Shown piece after piece: positions 50,650 through 58,638 of a stretch of DNA of 64,000 bases; the first letter of the stretch is position 1, and every line of letters starts with the position of its first letter. The stretch comes from Bacteroidales bacterium. Its GTDB lineage: Bacteria > Bacteroidota > Bacteroidia > Bacteroidales > F082. A model generated the notes under the pieces. The model was not told the origin of the DNA and did no database searches. It saw only the letters and a program-made list of their open reading frames with translations. Made by a program: the position numbers and the translations under genes. The stretch lies in contig JAFXLL010000005.1 in NCBI GenBank assembly GCA_017531225.1, forward strand, positions 1 to 64,000. The letters are read 5' to 3'.

Positions 50650-52326
50650 ATGAAAAGAGCAGGACTGTTATTGACACTTATCCTTTTGACCCTTGGGCTC
50701 AAAGCGCAAGAATCGTTTCCACAATACCCATCGCCGGTTGACATCCCGGTGTATTTGAGCGCGACCTTTGCTGAGTTACGGACCAACAGCCTTCATGCCG
50801 GAGTCGACATCAAGACGCAAGGGGTGGAGGGCAAGAGTGTGTATGCTGTTGCGGATGGTTACGTCAGCCGCATCGGCGTGTCGCCTTACGGCTATGGCCA
50901 CGTGGTTTACATCACGCACAACGACGGCTATACCTCTGTGTATGCCCATCTGCAGCGCTTCAACAAGGAGATTGCCAAATACGTGAGAGACTATCAGTAT
51001 CGCAACAAGACCTTTGCTGCCAGCATCTATCTCTCGGAAGAAACGTTCCCCATCAAGGCAGGCGATTTCATTGGCTACTCTGGCAATACTGGAGGATCAG
51101 GAGGTCCGCATCTCCACTACGAATTGCGCCATACCGTAAGTGAGAAGCCGGTCAATCCTTTGTTCTTCGGATTGAAGGTTGCCGACGACGTCAAGCCACG
51201 CATCAAAGGCCTGGCGGTGTATCCCGTTGACGATGCATCGACGGTGGAGGGCAAAGATGTGCCATGTTACTTTACTTCGAAAGATTACGTGTACGCCAAC
51301 GGCACCATCGCTTTCGGCATCAACACTGACGATCAGGTGGGCACATCGACCAACAAAAATGGGCCTTACACCTACGAAATGTATCTTGATAACGTGCTGA
51401 GCTTCAGGTTTGAATGTGACAGCTTCTCTTACAGTGAGCCGAAATATGTCAATAGCTTGATTGACTATCAACGTTTTAAGGAAATAGGAAATCGATATGT
51501 CCGCACCGAGGTCGACCCGTATAACAAGCTCTCCATGTATGAGGTAAAAAACGGTGTTGTTGAAGTAGCTGAAGGGGATACGCTGGATGTTTGCTTCAAG
51601 ATCGGCGACTATGCCGGCAACATTTCCACCGCTTCGTTCAAAGTGGTGGGCACAGCACCAGTGGAGGTGGAAAAGGAAATGCTTTCACGCAGTTGCTATT
51701 TCGTAAAGGCTGACGGCAGTCTCAATGACCAAATCATTATTGAGAATTTTGAAGTGGATTTGGAGAAAGGCACACTCTTCAAGGACTCCTGGATCAAGAC
51801 CGGACAAACCGATCCCAAGGGCTGCTGCTCGCGTTGCTATGCCTTCGGACAGTCCACTCAGGCGGTGTTCAAGCTGTTCAAGGTCCGCATCAAGCCGGAT
51901 GAGGAATGGGATAAAAACTCCAAGTTTTACATCGCTTATTTCGATGACAACGGGAAAGAGTCGTCACTTGGAGGCAAGCTGATGGACGATGGCTATGTGG
52001 AAACCACCACACGCTCCATGGGTCGGTACGCCTTGAAAATTGACTCCATCGCCCCAAAGATTAGAGTTGTGAATTTTAAGGAAAACGATACGATTACCTC
52101 AAGTAACACTTTAAAGGTAAAGATTACGGATGACATGACGGGAATCGACAGCTATAACCTATACGCCAACGACGCCTGGATCTTAGGTCAGTATGACGCT
52201 AAGTCCAACTTGCTGTATTATGAAGTGGATTCGCACATGAAGCAGGGTGACAACGACCTGAAGATTGTGATCAAGGATGCCGTGGGCAACAAAGCCACCA
52301 AAACGGTGAAACTGTATAAAAAATAG
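50650..52326 (+). CDS. M23-family peptidoglycan endopeptidase
   Basis: 558 aa from ATG 50650. Signal peptide 1-20 (LGLKAQ). LytM/M23 domain near the N-terminus with NSLHAGVDIKTQ (first zinc His/Asp, about 48-56) and GGPHLHYELRH (HxH, about 155-165). A C-terminal region of about 380 residues has beta-sandwich repeats and no clear family. It cuts peptide cross-links of peptidoglycan in the periplasm or binds as a divisome/hydrolase regulator; both are possible in M23. Unusual in having the M23 domain first. Confidence 0.88.
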   Translation: MKRAGLLLTLILLTLGLKAQESFPQYPSPVDIPVYLSATFAELRTNSLHAGVDIKTQGVEGKSVYAVADGYVSRIGVSPYGYGHVVYITHNDGYTSVYAHLQRFNKEIAKYVRDYQYRNKTFAASIYLSEETFPIKAGDFIGYSGNTGGSGGPHLHYELRHTVSEKPVNPLFFGLKVADDVKPRIKGLAVYPVDDASTVEGKDVPCYFTSKDYVYANGTIAFGINTDDQVGTSTNKNGPYTYEMYLDNVLSFRFECDSFSYSEPKYVNSLIDYQRFKEIGNRYVRTEVDPYNKLSMYEVKNGVVEVAEGDTLDVCFKIGDYAGNISTASFKVVGTAPVEVEKEMLSRSCYFVKADGSLNDQIIIENFEVDLEKGTLFKDSWIKTGQTDPKGCCSRCYAFGQSTQAVFKLFKVRIKPDEEWDKNSKFYIAYFDDNGKESSLGGKLMDDGYVETTTRSMGRYALKIDSIAPKIRVVNFKENDTITSSNTLKVKITDDMTGIDSYNLYANDAWILGQYDAKSNLLYYEVDSHMKQGDNDLKIVIKDAVGNKATKTVKLYKK

Positions 52327-52365
52327 ATATGAAATCTTTTCACTATCCAGTTTGGTGACCTTTGT

Positions 52366-52402
52366 AAATCCGTAATTTTGTGGTATTCATTATTACGGAT
52401 TT
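52366..52402. promoter_or_regulatory. Perfect 11-bp palindrome over the promoter of the sigma-like gene
   Basis: AAATCCGTAAT (52366-52376) and ATTACGGATTT (52392-52402) are exact inverted repeats with a 15-bp spacer. The -7 element TAATTTTG (52373-52380) overlaps the left arm. The ATG follows 6 bp after the right arm. It could be an operator or a 5'-UTR hairpin. Confidence 0.7.
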
Positions 52403-52408
52403 ATTTTT

Positions 52409-53266
52409 ATGAAAAGCATGGAGAAATACGATGCCCTATCGGCATCGGCTTATTATGATGAGGTGGTGTCGGGCAATACGGAAGCCACTTATTATCTGCT
52501 GAAAAAGCGCTTGGAAAGAGCCTTGAGCAAGGTTTACGATATGCATGGCTTTGGTCTGAGTGACGACTTTGAAGATACCATCGACGAGTTTTTCCTTTAT
52601 TTGTACGATAGGAATCTATCGATTCAGGACAAGCGGACTTTTTTCAGTTGGACGGTGGCTACCTATCGGCATTTCCTGATCAATAGTGCCAAAAAGGAGA
52701 TGCGTAAAAAGGCACTGATGGAACAGGTGTGTCTGTCTCCGAAAGGAGAGGAGTGTGGCTTGTCCAACGAGACCATGGTGCTGTTTTTGGCTTCGGCCAT
52801 CGCCTATGCCGACCAGCGCTTCACGCCTCGTAACCGCTTCGTTTTCTATCGTATGCTGCTGTCGTTTCTCGACCACAGCAAAGCCATCCCTCAGGCGGCC
52901 ATGGCGCAAGCGCTCGACATGACGCCAGTGACTTACCGCGTCAGCACCAAGCGCCAGAAGGACCGTTTTTTGGAGTACATCCTGATGCAGGAATCAGGTG
53001 CCACGCTCGACTTGGATGATGATCATGGCTTGATGCGTGACCGCATCGTCGATGCCTTTGAACGGCTTTACGAGCTGCTGATGGAGTATTACGACAAATC
53101 GTTGGAGGCAATCCCCAATGCGCAAGCGATCCAATCGTTACGTATGGATTACAGCAATGACGATGGCATGATGCATGAGGGATTGCCAATGTATGGCTAT
53201 GTCAGTAATATGGATATCAGTATATTATACCCAAAGATCAAGCGCTATTTAGCGGTTTCGGGATAA
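52409..53266 (+). CDS. Divergent sigma-70-like regulator
   Basis: 285 aa. Residues about 40-105 look like sigma region 2: an acidic helix DDFEDTIDEFFLYLYDRN and FFSWTVATYRHFLINSAKKEMRKKAL, matching the DAEDxxQExFxxxW...RNxxxDxxRxxxR pattern. Around residues 155-190 an HTH-like IPQAAMAQALDMTPVTYRVSTKRQKDRF fits region 4. The spacing between the two and a C-terminal extension of about 90 residues make it longer than a standard ECF sigma. No anti-sigma gene is adjacent. Function is inferred from the two motifs only. Convergent with truA (22-bp overlap). Confidence 0.6.
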   Translation: MKSMEKYDALSASAYYDEVVSGNTEATYYLLKKRLERALSKVYDMHGFGLSDDFEDTIDEFFLYLYDRNLSIQDKRTFFSWTVATYRHFLINSAKKEMRKKALMEQVCLSPKGEECGLSNETMVLFLASAIAYADQRFTPRNRFVFYRMLLSFLDHSKAIPQAAMAQALDMTPVTYRVSTKRQKDRFLEYILMQESGATLDLDDDHGLMRDRIVDAFERLYELLMEYYDKSLEAIPNAQAIQSLRMDYSNDDGMMHEGLPMYGYVSNMDISILYPKIKRYLAVSG

Positions 53267-53991
53267 TCCACTTCCTCGAGAAACAGGGCATGAGCCGGTA
53301 CGGACTCGCCCGCTGAACAGCGGTCTTTGCGCTCGATGACCCCGCGGAATTCCTCGAGGCTCATACGGCCTTTGCCTACCTCAAGCAAGGTGCCCACGAT
53401 GGCCCTGACCATGTTACGCAAAAAACGGTCAGCCTTGATGCGGAACACCAGCAATCCATCCTGCTCAAACCAACGGGCTTCCATGATCTTGCAGTTGTTG
53501 GTCTTGACCTGGGTGTGCAGCTTGCTGAAACTGGTGAAATCGGTGTATTCCTTCAGAAGGTCAGCGGCTTGTTGCATCAAGGGTACATCCAAACTGCCAT
53601 AATAATAATAGGAGTCGTTTTGATGGAACGGGTTTTTCGTTGGCGTGATGTAATAATGATAGGTGCGTGCAAGGGCATCAAAACGGGCGTGGAGCTCAGG
53701 AGCGACTTCCCAGATGCGATAGATGACTATATCCGAAGGGAGGAACATATTCAAGCGGTAAGCGAGATCCTGGCAATCCATGATCTCACCTTCGTAATCA
53801 AAGTGGGCGTAATAGCTTCGGGCATGGACCCCAGTGTCGGTACGGCCGCATCCTGTGACGCTGACGGCTTGGCCAAGCTTCAAGCTGAGACAGCGTTCCA
53901 ACTCGGCTTGCACGCTGGGCGACTGAGGCTGGATTTGCCATCCGCAGTAGTTGGCGCCGTTATATGCCAAATGGATAAAATATCTTTTCAT
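53245..53991 (-). CDS. truA: tRNA pseudouridine(38-40) synthase
   Basis: 248 aa from ATG 53991. TruA fold: YNGANYCGWQIQPQSPSVQAELE (about 8-30), catalytic Asp in GCGRTDTGVHA (about 52-62), RFDALARTYHYYI and FLRNMVRAIVGTLLEVGKG. It isomerises U38-40 in the anticodon arm. Its neighbour mnmE (divergent) also modifies the tRNA anticodon region. The -7 motif ends only 5 bp before the ATG, so the message may be nearly leaderless. Confidence 0.95.
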   Translation of the reverse strand: MKRYFIHLAYNGANYCGWQIQPQSPSVQAELERCLSLKLGQAVSVTGCGRTDTGVHARSYYAHFDYEGEIMDCQDLAYRLNMFLPSDIVIYRIWEVAPELHARFDALARTYHYYITPTKNPFHQNDSYYYYGSLDVPLMQQAADLLKEYTDFTSFSKLHTQVKTNNCKIMEARWFEQDGLLVFRIKADRFLRNMVRAIVGTLLEVGKGRMSLEEFRGVIERKDRCSAGESVPAHALFLEEVDYPETAK

Positions 53992-53995
53992 GTCA

Positions 53996-54003
53996 CAAAA
54001 ATA
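53996..54003 (-). promoter_or_regulatory. truA promoter (-7), very close to the ATG
   Basis: TATTTTTG on the minus strand ends 5 bp before ATG 53991; transcription would start at or near the A of the start codon. Confidence 0.5.
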
Positions 54004-54013
54004 CAAAATAGAC

Positions 54014-54021
54014 TATCTTTG
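54014..54021 (+). promoter_or_regulatory. mnmE promoter (-7)
   Basis: TATCTTTG followed by CC, 17 bp before ATG 54039. Confidence 0.6.
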
Positions 54022-54038
54022 CCAACAAAATCTTAAAG

Positions 54039-55403
54039 ATGATCACGAGTTTTTTATCCGACGATACCATTTGTGCTGTGGCAACAGCTCCTGGAATGGG
54101 GGCTATAGCGGTGGTCAGGCTCTCGGGCCCGCAGTCGCATGACATTGTGTGCCGCTTGTTTCACCAGCATGACAAACCGTTTCAGAAGGAGCAGATTGTA
54201 GGCTATCGCGCTTATTATGGACAGATCGTAGACCTTGATGATGCGGTGGTCACGTTTTTCAAAGCCCCGCATTCGTTCACGGGTGAGGATTCCGTTGAGA
54301 TCAGCGTGCATGGCTCCGTATTCATCCAGCAACGTTTGTTGGAGTTGTTGGTGGAGTCGGGGGCGAGGATGGCCATGCCAGGCGAGTTCACCCGCAGGGC
54401 TTTCGTCAACCGTAAGTTCGACTTGGCACAAGCTGAGGCGGTGGCTGACATCATCGCTTCACAGAACGAGGCAGCGCATCGCTTGGCCATGAATCAGCTG
54501 AAAGGTGGCTTTTCAAAGGAGCTTCAAGCCTTAAGAGCGCAACTGTTGGAGATCACTTCGCTGATTGAGTTAGAGTTGGACTTCTCTGAAGAGGACGTAG
54601 AGTTTGCTGACCGCACCCAACTAAAATCGTTATTGGATAAAACGCAAAGCCATATTACCAAGCTGATCGCTTCGTTTAAGTTAGGCAACGCCATCAAGAA
54701 CGGTATCCCTGTGGCCATAGTAGGGGAGACCAACACAGGTAAGTCGACTCTGCTGAATGCTTTGTTAGGCGAGGATCGCGCAATTGTTTCGGACATTGCT
54801 GGCACCACTCGCGACACAATTGAAGAGGTGATGAACTGGGATGGTATCCTGTTCCGCTTCATTGACACTGCCGGCATCCGTGAGACGGATGAAACCATAG
54901 AGCGTATCGGCATTGAACGCACCTATAAAAAGATCAATGAGGCCGACATCGTCATCGGCATGATTGACGCCACCAAGGATTCGGAAGCCATTCAGCAAGC
55001 CATTCAAGCTATCGTAGAGAAGGTGGATGCGAGCCACCAAACGCTATTCCTGGTTTTAAACAAGACAGATCTCCGTCATTGTGAATGCGACAATGCACTT
55101 CTAATCTCCGCTAAAACCGGCGAAGGCCTTGACCAGTTGCGTGACAGGCTGGTCGAAGCCGGTAGAAAGCTGATGGGAGTTCAGGACACCGTTATGGTCA
55201 CCAATGTGCGCCATTACGAAGCCCTGAAACATGCCTCTTTGAGTTTGTTGGCAGTGCGTCGCGGTTTGGATGAGAGCGTCCCTACGGATCTTGTCGCCCA
55301 GGATCTTCGTGAAGCCCTTTATTATTTAGGATCCATTACAGGGGAGATCACTACAGACGAAGTTCTTGGCAACATATTTGGCCGTTTTTGCATTGGAAAA
55401 TAA
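54039..55403 (+). CDS. mnmE: tRNA modification GTPase MnmE
   Basis: 454 aa, standard length. N-terminal formyl-THF-binding domain (DTICAVATAPGMGAIAVVRLSG, VDLDDAVVTFFKAPHSFTGEDSVEI), helical domain, and an inserted G domain with G1 GETNTGKSTL (about 231-240), G3 DTAGIRET and G4 NKTD. It ends in the signature FCIGK whose Cys is essential. With MnmG it makes the cmnm5U34 modification; MnmG is not in the window. Confidence 0.97.
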   Translation: MITSFLSDDTICAVATAPGMGAIAVVRLSGPQSHDIVCRLFHQHDKPFQKEQIVGYRAYYGQIVDLDDAVVTFFKAPHSFTGEDSVEISVHGSVFIQQRLLELLVESGARMAMPGEFTRRAFVNRKFDLAQAEAVADIIASQNEAAHRLAMNQLKGGFSKELQALRAQLLEITSLIELELDFSEEDVEFADRTQLKSLLDKTQSHITKLIASFKLGNAIKNGIPVAIVGETNTGKSTLLNALLGEDRAIVSDIAGTTRDTIEEVMNWDGILFRFIDTAGIRETDETIERIGIERTYKKINEADIVIGMIDATKDSEAIQQAIQAIVEKVDASHQTLFLVLNKTDLRHCECDNALLISAKTGEGLDQLRDRLVEAGRKLMGVQDTVMVTNVRHYEALKHASLSLLAVRRGLDESVPTDLVAQDLREALYYLGSITGEITTDEVLGNIFGRFCIGK

Positions 55404-55440
55404 AAATTTTGCTTTTTGTTGTACTTAACAATTATCTTCT

Positions 55441-55448
55441 TATATTTG
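55441..55448 (+). promoter_or_regulatory. Promoter of the lipoprotein at 55529 (-7)
   Basis: TATATTTG followed by CA; the leader to ATG 55529 would be about 75 nt and AT-rich. Confidence 0.6.
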
Positions 55449-55528
55449 CAAAGAAATCGAGTATTTAACAATTATTGACCCCATTTTAAACAAAATAATC
55501 CGTATTAGTTAACTAAAATCAATTTATC

Positions 55529-55963
55529 ATGAAGAAATTCAGACTGTTTTTGATCTGCGGTATCGCCGTTCTTTTCATGGCAAGCTGCAACACTTATCAT
55601 CACAGCATGAGAGAGCCTAACGCTCACATTGAATATTATGCTGGTGATTTCGATCTTTCAGAGGCTGTTTACGGTGAAGCTACCGTTACCAGAGTCCTCT
55701 TTATCGACTGGGAGCACACCTTTGGAACCGAAAAGATCGGTAGCCTCCCGACCATGGGTACTACCATTCCTGTTCTCGGTCTTGAAATCGTTGGTGGCGC
55801 AAACTACGCTTTGTATGACATGATGAAGAAGAACCCCGGTTACGACGTGGTGATCTATCCTCAGGTAGAATCATATCGTCACGCTCCTGTCCTGGGTACT
55901 GACATCTATTCAAAGACCACCTACAAGGTGACCGCTCGTTTAGGCAAACTTAAGAAGAAATAA
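55529..55963 (+). CDS. Small lipoprotein, unknown family
   Basis: 144 aa. Lipobox LFMASC (Cys about residue 20). The mature domain has a beta-rich pattern with EYYAGDFDLSEAVYGEATVTRVLFIDW, a Gly-rich loop and a conserved-looking C-terminus YPQVESYRHAPVLG...YKVTARLGKLKKK. The GDF/ SEAV(Y)G(E/K)A opening is shared by small Bacteroidota lipoproteins of unknown function. Monocistronic, ends at a strong terminator. Confidence 0.8.
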   Translation: MKKFRLFLICGIAVLFMASCNTYHHSMREPNAHIEYYAGDFDLSEAVYGEATVTRVLFIDWEHTFGTEKIGSLPTMGTTIPVLGLEIVGGANYALYDMMKKNPGYDVVIYPQVESYRHAPVLGTDIYSKTTYKVTARLGKLKKK

Positions 55964-55990
55964 TCTCTTCTAGTTTTGTATCAATGGGGT

Positions 55991-56020
55991 AGCCCCGAGA
56001 GCTTTGCTTCTCGGGGCTTT
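55991..56020 (+). terminator. Strong intrinsic terminator of the small lipoprotein
   Basis: AGCCCCGAGA/TCTCGGGGCT, a perfect ten-bp stem with an 8-nt loop and a T-rich run. Confidence 0.85.
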
Positions 56021-56030
56021 CTATTTTTCC

Positions 56031-56264
56031 TTATTTCTTAACGAAACGTGAAACATGAACGCCGCAGCGGATCATGTATAGGCCTGAGGGGAGATGGCTT
56101 ACCTCAATCTCTTTGTTGGGTTCAGCCATAGCTGTCATCACCAACTGGCCAGTGGCGCTGTAGATGCTAACAAAATCGCCTTTGTCAGCGCCTTTGATCA
56201 CGATGTTATCCTGGGCTGGATTAGGATAAATCGCGAATTTTTCAGTGTTGTCCTCTGACTTGCC
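56031..56264 (-). pseudogene. Orphan T9SS type A sorting domain (gene remnant)
   Basis: A 78-codon open stretch on the minus strand ends in TAA at 56031-56033 and encodes a full T9SS C-terminal domain: FAIYPNPAQDNIVIKG, SIYSATGQLVMTA, LPSGLYMIRCG and a basic end RFVKK. An in-frame TAG lies just upstream (56065-56067) and no start codon exists. In another frame an ATG with MKKYTC... begins about 65 bp upstream. It looks like the tail, and perhaps the first codons, of a secreted protein whose body was deleted. Confidence 0.75.
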
Positions 56265-56343
56265 CTAAGGCTGGCACCCCGAGCCAATGCATGCAGGTAT
56301 ACTTTTTCATTATCCAAGCATTTCCTGAACGTCTTTACCGTAT

Positions 56344-57024
56344 TTAATGAAACTTCTTGAGAAGGCTTTTCAGTTGGTTGTTCACATCTCTTCTGCTCAA
56401 TGGGTGATCGGCATTGGAGAGGACACTATTGAAGTAAACGACGCGGTTGGTCTGAGTGTCGATGACAGCTGTGTAAAGTGCATTGCCTACCTGGTCGCCT
56501 GCAGTGTATCGCTTAGGTTCATCAAAAATTGTTCTGATGACATTGCCCACCAATTCAGCCATTTTTGCTTTATCGTACGCTTCGTTGCTTTGGATAAAAC
56601 CGTGGGCATGCACTACGATGCCATAGCGGTGATTCGTGGACTTGATGAGCTCTGTCAACGCTTTGGGCACCCTGAGGTTCTTGATGTCAGAGGATTCAAG
56701 GTCTACGAAAGTCTCAATCCATTTTGCGATGGGAGCACCTTCACCGCCGTAGTCGGCTGAAACGGGATCTGTAAATGGATAGTTGGTGGAGGTGATGAGT
56801 TCGGTAAGCAACTCCTCTGAAGCAGAGGTCAGAGAAGCTTCACTATAGCCGGTTTTTGGATTGTCATAATAGAAAATGATCGAATGAGGCTCGATCAAGG
56901 CAAGCTCGTCGATTTTTGAGACATTCGTGCCGCTAGCCGTGTAGGTGGCACCACATGAAGTGAACATGATTGCTGCGAGCAGGATTCCAGCTATCGACAG
57001 CCCAATGGTAAGGTGTTTTCTCAT
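56344..57024 (-). CDS. Lipoprotein, unknown function
   Basis: 226 aa. Lipobox IMFTSC (Cys about residue 24). The mature domain has FYYDNPKTGYSEAS, IVVHAHGFIQSNEA and YTAVIDTQTNRVVYFNSVLSN; the last part reads like a beta-sheet repeated in small periplasmic proteins. No named family. It follows the acyltransferase by 9 bp and should share its transcript. A link to envelope lipids is only suggested by the neighbours. Confidence 0.78.
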   Translation of the reverse strand: MRKHLTIGLSIAGILLAAIMFTSCGATYTASGTNVSKIDELALIEPHSIIFYYDNPKTGYSEASLTSASEELLTELITSTNYPFTDPVSADYGGEGAPIAKWIETFVDLESSDIKNLRVPKALTELIKSTNHRYGIVVHAHGFIQSNEAYDKAKMAELVGNVIRTIFDEPKRYTAGDQVGNALYTAVIDTQTNRVVYFNSVLSNADHPLSRRDVNNQLKSLLKKFH

Positions 57025-57033
57025 AATGTATTG

Positions 57034-57861
57034 TTATTTGTTAACTCTTTTCAAATCATAAACCGAAGATCTCAACAAAAGTCCCAAGTCTTCAATCGAG
57101 CTACATTGGTCCTGTTCTTCAACTGTAATCACGGGACCGATGCCTAATTTGAGATGCTTATCTTTCTTGTTTAAGATCTCGCGTGGAAGGCGCAAGGTAC
57201 GAATTTTCCAGCTTATCAGCCCTAAAAAATAGAAGAAATTGGAGTTCTGTCCGAAAAAACATACCGGCACCACTGGGACGTGCATCTTCTGAATCAGACG
57301 GATGGCAGGCTCCTGCCACTCACGGTCGCGCACACAACGATCCTTGAAACTGAAGTCGGATACCGCTCCGGCTGGGAATAATCCTAATGGATGTCCGGCC
57401 CTGACATGACGCATGGCTTGAAGGACTCCCGCAAGACTCTCTTTGGCGACTCCCTCGCTGTCGTTGGTTGTAGGCAGCACCGTAATGAACTCGTCTTTGA
57501 TAGTCTTTGCCATTGACAGGAACTTGTTGGCCATCACCTTGTAATCGTCACGAAGATGGCCGAACAGATCTATCATGATAAGGCCGTCAATAGCGCCATA
57601 AGGATGGTTGCTAATGGTGATAAAAGGGGTGTTCAGCACGGGTTTCAGATAGTCCAAACCATCCACCTGATAGGTCATACCAAGATCATCCAGATAAGCT
57701 TTGACAAAGTCTGGTCCTTCAAGATCCTCATGGCGTGCATAGCGTTCAGCCAGTTGGTCAATCCCGGTTAATTTAAGCATACCGTTGGCAAGGCAGTGAC
57801 CAAATTTGCCTTTGAACACAGGCGAAATGCCTTCTATTTCGTCCATCGTAATCAGCGCCAT
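57034..57861 (-). CDS. Lysophospholipid (1-acylglycerol-3-P type) acyltransferase
   Basis: 275 aa. LPLAT catalytic block ITISNHPYGAIDGLIMID (H-x4-D, about residues 84-97), and a second block LGLFPAGAVSDF that stands in for the usual EGTR. No clear membrane helix, so it is probably peripheral. Similar proteins in Bacteroidota acylate lyso-lipids or ornithine lipids. Second gene after the CDP-alcohol phosphatidyltransferase (24-bp gap). Confidence 0.85.
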   Translation of the reverse strand: MALITMDEIEGISPVFKGKFGHCLANGMLKLTGIDQLAERYARHEDLEGPDFVKAYLDDLGMTYQVDGLDYLKPVLNTPFITISNHPYGAIDGLIMIDLFGHLRDDYKVMANKFLSMAKTIKDEFITVLPTTNDSEGVAKESLAGVLQAMRHVRAGHPLGLFPAGAVSDFSFKDRCVRDREWQEPAIRLIQKMHVPVVPVCFFGQNSNFFYFLGLISWKIRTLRLPREILNKKDKHLKLGIGPVITVEEQDQCSSIEDLGLLLRSSVYDLKRVNK

Positions 57862-57885
57862 CGCTATGCCTTCTTTTCTTTGACC

Positions 57886-58599
57886 TTATTCGTTCTTGGG
57901 TCTCGGGTCGACTTTCGAGTAATAGCGGAGATCTTGTGTAATGGTGACGATGTAAATCAGCACCAAAATGATGAGGATGGCTATTCCTACTATGTCGAGT
58001 GCGTGGAATTCAAGGGTGGAGGAGAGCCAGGGTAGCTCATACGACCACGTGTTCAACGGCTTGTCAAACACCAATATGGCATTGACAATGATGGCAATCA
58101 GTCGGAATTCCGTAGGTCCCAACTTGGCGTAGGTGAGTCGGAATTCACCCTTGAGGTGAGCGTTCATCGATACATTGAGGGTCAGCATCAGATAGATGGC
58201 AAGCAAGATGCATGACAGGTCGAAACGCATGAAAGGGGAGAGTCCCACGCCCATAAACATGAAAGTCTCGTTGATGGCATCCATGGTATGGTCGAGATAA
58301 AAACCGTAAACAGGACGCTGCTGCTTCCTGAAACGGGCCAACGTGCCGTCAAGCGAGTCGCCGTACCAGTTGATGACCAAACCCAACGAGGCCAGCCAAA
58401 GGAAATTGATATTATAGTTTGACAGGATATAACCTGCCGCAATGATCACTGAGCCTATGAATCCAATGAAAGTCAACGTGTCGGAGTTTACCCATTTCGG
58501 CTGGCGTTCGGCGAGCCACAACAAAGCCTTTTTCTCTACTCCGTTCAACACCGAAGTTTGGATTCTCACGGATTTTTCTGTCGACTTTTTCTTTTTCAT
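57886..58599 (-). CDS. CDP-alcohol phosphatidyltransferase family protein
   Basis: 237 aa with about six membrane segments. The complete signature D-x2-D-G-x2-A-R...G-x3-D-x3-D is present as DSLDGTLAR...GFYLDHTMD (about residues 80-106). Enzymes of this family make phosphatidylglycerol, -inositol or similar head groups from CDP-diacylglycerol or CDP-alcohols; which one is not evident. It has its own -7 element (58619) and is followed by the acyltransferase and a lipoprotein. Confidence 0.9.
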   Translation of the reverse strand: MKKKKSTEKSVRIQTSVLNGVEKKALLWLAERQPKWVNSDTLTFIGFIGSVIIAAGYILSNYNINFLWLASLGLVINWYGDSLDGTLARFRKQQRPVYGFYLDHTMDAINETFMFMGVGLSPFMRFDLSCILLAIYLMLTLNVSMNAHLKGEFRLTYAKLGPTEFRLIAIIVNAILVFDKPLNTWSYELPWLSSTLEFHALDIVGIAILIILVLIYIVTITQDLRYYSKVDPRPKNE

Positions 58600-58618
58600 A
58601 AAAAGTATTATTTGGGTA

Positions 58619-58626
58619 CAAAGTTA
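58619..58626 (-). promoter_or_regulatory. CDP-alcohol transferase operon promoter (-7)
   Basis: TAACTTTG on the minus strand, 19 bp before ATG 58599, in the 39-bp gap after the MMPL gene. Confidence 0.55.
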
Positions 58627-58638
58627 CGCTATTTAAAC

